The notes under the pieces: model-generated
Database searches by the model: none
What the model was told of the DNA's origin: nothing
What the model saw: the letters and a program-made list of their open reading frames with translations, nothing else
NCBI RefSeq assembly: GCF_040359615.1
Contig: NZ_CP132942.1
Span: forward strand, 1,240,001 to 1,304,000
Reading direction: 5' to 3'
DNA from: Tunturibacter psychrotolerans
GTDB taxonomy: Bacteria > Acidobacteriota > Terriglobia > Terriglobales > Acidobacteriaceae
Length of the DNA stretch: 64,000 nucleotides
In this document: positions 57,602 to 64,000 of the stretch, piece by piece
Layout: each line of letters begins with the position of its first letter
How positions within the stretch are numbered: position 1 is the stretch's first letter
Program-made: the position numbers and the translations under genes

Positions 57602-59785
57602 ATGCCAATATACGGGGAATACAAACCGCCAGTCTGGAAGCCCGTCGAGATGCTGCGCGCCGAGCTGGCGTGGCATCCGGGGCGGACTGCGCTGGTGGGA
57701 AGAATCGTACTGGCGTGTACGAGTGTGATGTTGCTCGCGTTCATCTTTCGGATTCCTGGTGCGGCATTGGGCGCCGGTTTCCCGATATTGATCTCGCGCG
57801 AAAGTCCCAAGGCGGCGAGGAAATCCGCGTTTAACATTGGCTTGGCGTGCTCAATCGCAACTGCGGCAGTAATTCTGGGAGGAGTACTGACGAGCGGCTC
57901 TCCATTTCTTCATGTGATCTGGGTGATTGCAATTCTCTTCGTTGCATTTTTTGCAATCAGTAGCTTGAACTTTATAAATCCGTCCCTCACCGCCAGCGTT
58001 ACAATCGCGGTTGCGATTCAAGTATGGGACTTGCCAGTCCGTACGGAAGTACGCGTTGAGCGTACGCTCTACACATTGCTTGCGATTCTGATAGCGTGTG
58101 CAATCACTGCGCTGATTGAGAGCTTATTCGCGAAAAAGCAATCGCCTGACGCAATTCTGGACGGAATCAATCATCGCTTAGGTTTGATTGAGACACTATT
58201 GAGTCAAGCGCAAACGGAAGAGTTTCCTCCCTCGGCGTTGAGGATCCAACTCAGTCGCTCTGCTGCCAAAGGTATGGACGATCTGTCGGAGTTACTCGCG
58301 CACTCTCCCTATGAACCGGGCTTTCGCGATTTGCTCGCTACTGTGATCGCCCTCACTAGACAACTGGTAGAGCTCGGGTCGAATCTCTCCGAATCCGACC
58401 GAATCTTATCCATTGATGACCGGGAGCGTTGTCTAGCGATTGCGCGGAACCTATCTGCTATTCGGTATTGCCTCTTATGCAAAAGCATTACGAACTGGAT
58501 CGATCTACCACTGGCAAATCGCACCGTGAATCCAATATTGGTAGAAATTGAACGCACAGTGGATCTGATTGCTCAGAGTTTTTCTGATGAAAACCTTGCG
58601 GTCCACCGGCTCCTACCTGCAGCGGAACCAACAGTGTCGATAGGTGCATTTGCTGTTGATGCTCTTCGAAACAAGGAGCATTACAGATTTGCGGTGCGCG
58701 GCACTCTCTCCGCTCTACTCTGCTATGTGTTCTATATGAGCACGGGCTGGATGGGTTTGGGCGCGTCGATCATAACGTGTACTCTTACGGCTCGTCGATT
58801 TACTGGTGCCAGCCGCCATCGACAAAGTCTCCGATTTGCCGGGTTCATTGTGGGAGCTGGCGTCATTGGACTAGGAACTGAGGCATTGATTCTTCCTCAA
58901 ATAAACAGTCTCATGCAATACGCTTTTCTCTTCGCGTCGGTCGTTGCAGTTGGGTCATGGGTAGCGACCTCCGGCCCGCGGATTGCATACGCTGGGTTTC
59001 AGATTGTGCTGGCCTACAACCTAGTCAACCTCAATAGGTTCACGATCAATACCTCCCTCGTGCCCTCTCGCGACGCGCTTCTGGGTATCATGCTGGGCGT
59101 TGTAGCAATGTGGCTTGTGTTTGATCATCTCTGGGCAGAGAACTCCAGCGCATCTGTCCGTGGCTTGCTCCTGGGCACGCTGCGGAACCTGGCGGACTTC
59201 AAGGCGGTCGCGGCGGAGACTCCTCAAGAGGCTAATCAACGGTTGGCCGCGGCGAGTTCCAGGATCAACCGCGATTTCGACAAACTGCGGGATCTGGCGG
59301 ATATGTACGCTTTTGAGTCTTTCCCCAAAAAGCCGTACGAAAGCCTTGTGAACCGTAGCATTCGGACGCTCTCGCCAGAATTGCGAGCTTTTCTATTCGT
59401 GAAGACTGGACTTCTGCAGCACAGAAATCTGACAGCGAAGGAACCAGACGCGTTTGTTCGAGAAGTGGAAGAGCAAGCTTCCAGTGTGCTCCGCAGTTTA
59501 GCCAATGCGATCGAAGGGGAAGTGGCTGAACAGCTCTCGTCGTGGAATTTGCATGCTGAAGAACTCCGTGCCCGCGTGCAAATTGAAGAAGAGAAATCGA
59601 CGGACGGGAAGGATCGACAGAAGAACATCGAGATGCGGTTGTGTGGGTCCTTGTTGAGCCTGACGTCTCATCTTGAATGGCGAGCTCGATTGAATTTTGC
59701 GCTAGAAGCTGGAGATCAGGAGGTGGTTGGAAACTGGCCTATCGGGACAATCGTCAAGAGGGAGGAGGGCGCTCGCGGTGACTGA
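57602..59785 (+). CDS. FUSC-family inner-membrane transporter (MdtO/AaeB-like)
   Basis: This 727-residue protein has two sets of transmembrane helices (about 25-185 and 350-520) separated and followed by cytoplasmic, coiled-coil-rich segments. This duplicated layout is that of FUSC/AaeB/MdtO efflux proteins. The motifs FRIPGAALGAGFPILISRES and LGASIITCTLTARRFTGASR are typical. Together with the adaptor and channel it forms a putative pump for aromatic acids or antiseptics such as acriflavine or puromycin in MdtO systems; the substrate is inference. ATG at 57602 is chosen with GAGGT upstream. An earlier in-frame start at 57473 would overlap the adaptor gene. Confidence 0.88.
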   Translation: MPIYGEYKPPVWKPVEMLRAELAWHPGRTALVGRIVLACTSVMLLAFIFRIPGAALGAGFPILISRESPKAARKSAFNIGLACSIATAAVILGGVLTSGSPFLHVIWVIAILFVAFFAISSLNFINPSLTASVTIAVAIQVWDLPVRTEVRVERTLYTLLAILIACAITALIESLFAKKQSPDAILDGINHRLGLIETLLSQAQTEEFPPSALRIQLSRSAAKGMDDLSELLAHSPYEPGFRDLLATVIALTRQLVELGSNLSESDRILSIDDRERCLAIARNLSAIRYCLLCKSITNWIDLPLANRTVNPILVEIERTVDLIAQSFSDENLAVHRLLPAAEPTVSIGAFAVDALRNKEHYRFAVRGTLSALLCYVFYMSTGWMGLGASIITCTLTARRFTGASRHRQSLRFAGFIVGAGVIGLGTEALILPQINSLMQYAFLFASVVAVGSWVATSGPRIAYAGFQIVLAYNLVNLNRFTINTSLVPSRDALLGIMLGVVAMWLVFDHLWAENSSASVRGLLLGTLRNLADFKAVAAETPQEANQRLAAASSRINRDFDKLRDLADMYAFESFPKKPYESLVNRSIRTLSPELRAFLFVKTGLLQHRNLTAKEPDAFVREVEEQASSVLRSLANAIEGEVAEQLSSWNLHAEELRARVQIEEEKSTDGKDRQKNIEMRLCGSLLSLTSHLEWRARLNFALEAGDQEVVGNWPIGTIVKREEGARGD

Positions 59786-60037
59786 AGACCTCTCGAACAA
59801 GATTTTGAAACGCGAGAACGGCATTCGAGATGTTCTAGACATGGCATTTGGCGCTGCCGGCCACGTCAATTTTGGAAGAGAATGATTCATATGGCCGGGC
59901 TTAAAGGCACATACAGACTCTCGCCAATGGCAACGCAGTTGCGCTACTGCTGGACAGTTAGTCCCGCGGCGAGACGATGACTTCTAAAGACGGAGTCGAG
60001 TCCGCGTACTTTCAGAAGAAACTCCAGCGGTGGCAAC
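59786..60037. other. Intergenic region after the efflux operon
   Basis: This 252-base stretch contains no recognisable gene, repeat or clear terminator. It separates the operon from two gene fragments to its right. Confidence 0.5.
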
Positions 60038-60223
60038 TCAGCCACAGATCTCGACATGAAACTTATTTAGTAGTTCACGAACTGCTTTATCCAAGAGAAG
60101 ATACCCACCAGCTGCCTCCAGCGCCTCTGCACTCGTAGCTCCGATAAGAATGACACGGCCAGCCCTTTCGAAGTTGGGCATAATCGCAATTCGCACATGG
60201 TTGAAGTTCAGGTTGCCATCCAT
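60038..60223 (-). pseudogene. Unassigned gene fragment
   Basis: The 61-residue minus-strand frame has an orderly alpha/beta pattern: HVRIAIMPNF, AGRVILIGATSAEALEAAG, YLLLDKAVRELLNKF. This is like the end of a regulatory or sensor domain sometimes seen in acidobacterial winged-helix proteins. There is no start of a complete gene upstream, where the sulfatase remnant lies on the other strand. I cannot name the family with confidence. Confidence 0.3.
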
Positions 60224-60259
60224 ATGCGTTACCCCTTGCTTCGACGCCGCGCCGCGCTT

Positions 60260-60580
60260 GAGGGAGGCTATCGGTAAATGGCACCTTGGAGATGAGGCGG
60301 GATATCTTCCAACATATCGCGGCTTTGATACCTACCTGTGCGTGCCATGGAGCGACGACATGCAGCCGCTGCCATTGATTCGCGATACCGCAATATAGAA
60401 CCAGATACGGATCGCAATGAGTTCACCCTCGCTAATCTGAAGAAGCGCTGAAGTACCTGGAGAAATCCGATGATCAGCCTTTCCTTACTTACATCGCAAC
60501 TCCTATCCACATGATCGGGCACATGGTGGGCGTTCAAAGGACGCTCCCAGTTCGGTGCCTTCGGCGATCGCTTCATATCA
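60260..60580 (+). pseudogene. Arylsulfatase remnant
   Basis: The fragment reads, over three frames, IGKWHLGDEAGYLPTYRGF then SDDMQPLPLIRD (the conserved sulfatase segment with the catalytic-site Lys and His), then EEALKYLEKSDDQPFLTYI, and finally FKGRSQFGAFGD. In an intact sulfatase these parts are spread over about 150 residues in one frame. The N-terminal cysteine motif CxPSR and the C-terminus are absent. The fragment ends 15 bases before the stop of the propeller regulator, so the gene was deleted on both sides. Confidence 0.8.
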
Positions 60581-60594
60581 TAGAGACCAAATTG

Positions 60595-62814
60595 CTATTG
60601 GCTGTCGAGATTGACCGAGTAGAGATTTCCTGTTCCGGTTCTTGATCGCACAATAGGGACGTTGTCGATTGTGAGGCCACAGAAAAAGTAGTCTTCTGTG
60701 TCACCTCCGCTGAAGTCGGAAAGATTCGCAATTTGTTCAAGCCGGCCATCAGAGATTGAGGCTCGATAGATGGGCTGCATGTCCGCGGAAGAGGCATGAA
60801 AGAAGATGGCCTTGCTGTCCGAGGCCCATACCGGGTCCGCAGCGGTCGTATCTGCTAACGTCCGCCAACTACGTGTTGCTACGTCGAAGAGCAGGAGCCT
60901 GCGCTGGTCCAGTGAGATCGCGGCGATATATCGTCCATCGGGAGACCATCGCGGACTGAAGAGCCCTTCAGAGCCTGGAAGTTGTGTTTGTTTGTGCGTT
61001 CGAAGGTCAAGGATCTGCAAAGCTCTGGGACCGTCTTCCTTGCCCATGATGTCTGGTATCCGCCCAAAGACGATCGACTGCCCATCGTCGGACCAAGATG
61101 GGTCGGCGGCGTTCCGGTTCTCGTGAAGGGGTTGCTCAAGAGTTCCGCCATCTGCAGCGACCGTGTAGATCTGCCATGCCTTGCCGGGTTCGCGAGCCAT
61201 CAAAGCGAGCTTTTTGCCGTCGGGTGACCAGTGTGCATGGAACACCTGAAGCGAGTCTGGTGTGACCTGGATGAGCTCGGTGCCGTCGGACTTTGCCCTC
61301 CACTGGCGTCCCTGAAGATCAGTCCAAGTAACCCATTGGCGGTCACGTGAGTATTCGATCCTGTTGGCGTCGGACAAAAAGCCGGGGGCGGGCACGAACT
61401 CACGCCGTCCCGCATCATAACGTTGCAGCAAAGACTGGGTTTCAACGCCTTGAAAATAGATCTGGTGCCCAATGCGCGAGGTGACAGGACCAGCAAAACT
61501 CAACGGACCGTTCGTCACGCGCGCAGGGTTCACGATCTGCTTTCCGTCAAGCCGCCACAGATCACTGCTGCCACCTCTATCAGATTGGAAGACGAAGTAT
61601 TTACCGTCACCCGTCCAGATACCGCAGCACTCAGAAGAGGGCTTTGTCCAATTACTCAGGATAGGCCGCAACGACCGACCGTCCCTGCTGGTCTCCCAGA
61701 GACCAAGAGTGTGGTCCACGGGATCCATCAAGGTAAATCGGAGGATCTGTCCATCGGGTGACCAGCGCAGCCAGAAGGCTCGACCTGGGAGCGTGGCAAA
61801 GGGTGTAGATACCCCATCCTCCAGTCTGCTGATGAACAATCGATTCCCCGCCGCATACAGAACTCTTTTACCGTCAGGCATCCAGGTAGCGTCGTGCGCT
61901 ATGACATTGGCCAGTCGCAGCGCGGTGCCCCCACCCGTCGAAAATGTCCATAGCGGTTGCTCAGATTCAGGAGACAGGTGGTTGCGTAGAAGCAGCGTTG
62001 AGCCATCGGGCGACAGATCACCAAGAGTAGGTGAGGAGATCTCGCTTGGCAGGGGGAGCTTTTGAACCTCACCTGTACGTACGTCTACCTGTGCCAAGAC
62101 TGACCTGCCGCCCGAGATTACGGGGATAAAAATTCTTAGTCCATCCGTCGCTGATGCGGGCAAACTCTCAGTTGCCGGCGTACCCGGAGCTATCCAGTCA
62201 GTCCTCGTAAGCCGTTCGATGCGTGGCAGCGGGCCGGTTCGCCTTGACCCAGCAAAAAAACCGCCGATACCAGCCAGAAGAGCCGCCAGACAGGCCGCTG
62301 CCACCCAGACTCCACTCTTCGGCGGAGCCAGAGCCGAACCCCGAACCGGCAAGTCTTGATGCGTAGAAGTTGATTCTGCGTCGCCTGTCGTGGGCACTCC
62401 CGGAACAACATGGACATCGACGCTATCCGACACATAGCCTTCCCCAGAGGTGCTTGTTTCAAGTGCCGCTGTCCGAATCGCGACTGGCGCAATAAATCTA
62501 TAACCGCGCTTGGCTAGTGTTTCCACAAACCGTGGATTGTCCGCGGTGTCGCCCAGTGCATCCCTGATCTTGTTGATAGCTGTGCCGATGGAATGATCGA
62601 AATCGACGACGGTGTCAGGGCCCCACACTCGTTGCTGAAGTTCGTCCCGGCTAACGACCTCGCCGGCCCGCTCGATAAGGCAAGTAAGCACCCTAAACGG
62701 CTGGCTTTGCAGCTTGACCCTGCGACCCGCCTTCCAAAGCTCTCCCGTTTGCAGATCGGCCTCAAATACTCCAAAACTGACCTTCGAGATTGTATCGCTG
62801 GGAGACGGCATCAC
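60595..62814 (-). CDS. Membrane-anchored winged-helix regulator with TolB-like beta-propeller
   Basis: This 739-residue CadC-like transcriptional regulator has an OmpR-type winged helix at about 12-110, with the recognition segment VVSRDELQQRVWGPDTVVDF and RYRF-like KRGYRFIAPV. One transmembrane helix follows at about 168-190. A periplasmic six- to seven-bladed WD40/TolB-type propeller (about 200-735) has blade signatures WTGDGKYFVFQSDRGG, DLWRLDG, WSPDGKKLAL, WSDDGQSIVFG and WSPDGRYIAAIS. Such proteins sense something outside and activate genes directly from the membrane. Adjacent ATGs at 62814 and 62811 are possible starts. It is divergent from the next receptor, which is a plausible target. 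Confidence 0.88.
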   Translation of the reverse strand: MMPSPSDTISKVSFGVFEADLQTGELWKAGRRVKLQSQPFRVLTCLIERAGEVVSRDELQQRVWGPDTVVDFDHSIGTAINKIRDALGDTADNPRFVETLAKRGYRFIAPVAIRTAALETSTSGEGYVSDSVDVHVVPGVPTTGDAESTSTHQDLPVRGSALAPPKSGVWVAAACLAALLAGIGGFFAGSRRTGPLPRIERLTRTDWIAPGTPATESLPASATDGLRIFIPVISGGRSVLAQVDVRTGEVQKLPLPSEISSPTLGDLSPDGSTLLLRNHLSPESEQPLWTFSTGGGTALRLANVIAHDATWMPDGKRVLYAAGNRLFISRLEDGVSTPFATLPGRAFWLRWSPDGQILRFTLMDPVDHTLGLWETSRDGRSLRPILSNWTKPSSECCGIWTGDGKYFVFQSDRGGSSDLWRLDGKQIVNPARVTNGPLSFAGPVTSRIGHQIYFQGVETQSLLQRYDAGRREFVPAPGFLSDANRIEYSRDRQWVTWTDLQGRQWRAKSDGTELIQVTPDSLQVFHAHWSPDGKKLALMAREPGKAWQIYTVAADGGTLEQPLHENRNAADPSWSDDGQSIVFGRIPDIMGKEDGPRALQILDLRTHKQTQLPGSEGLFSPRWSPDGRYIAAISLDQRRLLLFDVATRSWRTLADTTAADPVWASDSKAIFFHASSADMQPIYRASISDGRLEQIANLSDFSGGDTEDYFFCGLTIDNVPIVRSRTGTGNLYSVNLDSQ

Positions 62815-63045
62815 ACGGCCCTAAAGCCTAAGTCTAGCACGTAGAGCAGGTGAGGTTCCGTTTTGGCTGTTGATCGCGCAAATTTAATCGTCTAAGAATC
62901 AACAACTTATCTGTTGACGAAAAGATGGCTCATAAAAGACGTCCGGGCGATGGCGTTGATCGGCAGCGAACCGACAATGTTCTAGCCGCAACATGAACAG
63001 TTCAAAGAACTATTTCAGTTGAGTTGTCTTTCAGGAGGCTTCACC

Positions 63046-64000
63046 GTGAACACACACACCTCGGGTTATCGATCTCTCATTAAAAATCTGTTGCTATCTA
63101 TAGTCTGCTTACTCCTAGTCTCAGGCTTGAGCTTACGAGCGCAGACCGACACCGGACGCGTCACCGGGATTGTCACGGATCCAACCGGCGCAGTGGTGCC
63201 AGACACCACGGTGAAGCTCACCAACACAGATACCGGAGCAACCCAGATTCTTACCGCGGGCAGCGACGGCAACTTCACCTTTTCCGCCGTGCCTCGAGGC
63301 AACTATAAGGTTGAAGCCAGCCATGCCGGCTTTCAGAGTGTGAATCAGGCCTTCGTGCTTCAGGTCTCCCAAGTCCAGACGGTCGAGTTCAAGATGCCCG
63401 TGGGTGCCTCCAGCGAGACCGTCGAGGTTAATGACGCGGCACCGGTGGTAGACCTCTCGACTTCTTCCACCGGCTCGGTCATCGAAGGAAAGCAGGTCAC
63501 TGACCTGCCGCTCAATGGTCGCAACTTCACATCACTCGCGAATCTCATCCCCGGCGTCACACGTGGAGCGTTCAACTCAGACGCAAGCGGCCGAAATGGC
63601 AACGTCGAAACCTTTCGCTACTCCGACTCAGGTGGCGGTGCGCTTGCGGTGAACGGACTTCGTCAGCAGTCCAACAACTTCATCCTCGATGGCGTCGATA
63701 ACAATGAATCCCTCGTCAACTCCATCGTATTCTTTACGCCTCCCGAGGCAATTCAAGAGTTCCGCGTTACGACCTCGGTCGCTCCTGCCGAGTTCGGCCG
63801 TGCCGGAGGAGCCATACTGCAAAACTCCGTAAAGTCGGGGACCAATAGTATCCACGGTTCGGCGTTCGGATACTTCCGCGATCAGATCTTCGATGCAAAC
63901 CCTCTTTATTTCAACCCCGGCAACCCTGCTCCCGCATTCCAGCGGAAGCAGTTCGGCGGCGCGGTCGGTGGTCCGCTCTGGAAAGACAAGATCTTTATCT
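63046..64000 (+). CDS. Large TonB-dependent receptor, C-terminus cut by window edge
   Basis: These 318 codons encode the start of an outer-membrane receptor of the acidobacterial carboxypeptidase-regulatory-like type. A signal peptide (about residues 14-33, ending LRAQ) precedes the regulatory-like domain (about 35-120; GRVTGIVTDPTGAVVPD). The plug domain (about 125-270) has DLPLNGRNFTSLANLIPG, NNFILDGVDNN and EFGRAGGA. The barrel then begins with the FFxD-like GYFRDQIFDAN. AGGAGG eight bases before the GTG at 63046 decides the start. It is divergent from the membrane-anchored regulator, which may control it. It is related in type, but not closely in sequence, to the receptor at 1726-5238. 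Confidence 0.9.
   Translation, partial: MNTHTSGYRSLIKNLLLSIVCLLLVSGLSLRAQTDTGRVTGIVTDPTGAVVPDTTVKLTNTDTGATQILTAGSDGNFTFSAVPRGNYKVEASHAGFQSVNQAFVLQVSQVQTVEFKMPVGASSETVEVNDAAPVVDLSTSSTGSVIEGKQVTDLPLNGRNFTSLANLIPGVTRGAFNSDASGRNGNVETFRYSDSGGGALAVNGLRQQSNNFILDGVDNNESLVNSIVFFTPPEAIQEFRVTTSVAPAEFGRAGGAILQNSVKSGTNSIHGSAFGYFRDQIFDANPLYFNPGNPAPAFQRKQFGGAVGGPLWKDKIFI

Overview
The window is chromosomal DNA of an Acidobacteriota member, most likely of the Terriglobia (Terriglobus/Edaphobacter/Granulicella-like). Four things point there: two giant TonB-dependent receptors with an N-terminal carboxypeptidase-regulatory-like domain; a PadR regulator fused by overlapping codons to an 'acidobacterial duplicated orphan permease' (ADOP); a membrane-anchored winged-helix/beta-propeller regulator; and high-GC coding with long meaningless antisense ORFs. 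No rRNA, tRNA, CRISPR array, prophage or intact insertion sequence was seen.

Layout. 1-20.6 kb is mostly a minus-strand housekeeping and cell-envelope stretch: polysaccharide deacetylase (cut by the left edge), an exported protein, a 1170-residue TonB-dependent receptor, Bcp peroxiredoxin, a SAP-domain protein overlapping an NTF2-like exported protein, FabD, a DUF4230-type membrane protein, a DPP-IV-like peptidase, CTP synthase (pyrG), a carboxypeptidase-regulatory-like exported protein, an NAD(P)-binding protein and an ankyrin/LssY_C-type exported protein. Plus-strand YraN, DinB-like and membrane-anchored genes follow.

20.6-40.2 kb is a Wzx/Wzy-type surface polysaccharide cluster: gmd and fcl (GDP-fucose), glf plus a galactofuranosyltransferase, four further glycosyltransferases, an epimerase, an FkbM-like protein, a hexapeptide acyltransferase, a sulfatase-superfamily membrane enzyme, a beta-helix lipoprotein, Wzz, Wzy and Wzx. 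Nucleotide-sugar supply, assembly, flipping, polymerisation and length control are all present; the initiating phosphoglycosyltransferase and outer-membrane exporter are not.

40.2-51.6 kb is a zone of gene decay between intact genes. It holds a truncated Ig-like lipoprotein, a catecholate-siderophore receptor with one nonsense and four frameshift lesions, a frameshifted piuC directly behind it, an L-type lectin tail and a universal stress protein broken at least four times. Intact here are PadR-ADOP and a GMC oxidoreductase with its Tat-signal small subunit.

51.6-64 kb holds a zinc-ribbon protein, a TetR regulator and zinc alcohol dehydrogenase that share an operator-like element, a four-gene MdtNOP/YtcA-like efflux operon, remnants of a sulfatase and another gene, a CadC-like regulator with a TolB-like propeller, and the start of a second large TonB-dependent receptor cut by the right edge.
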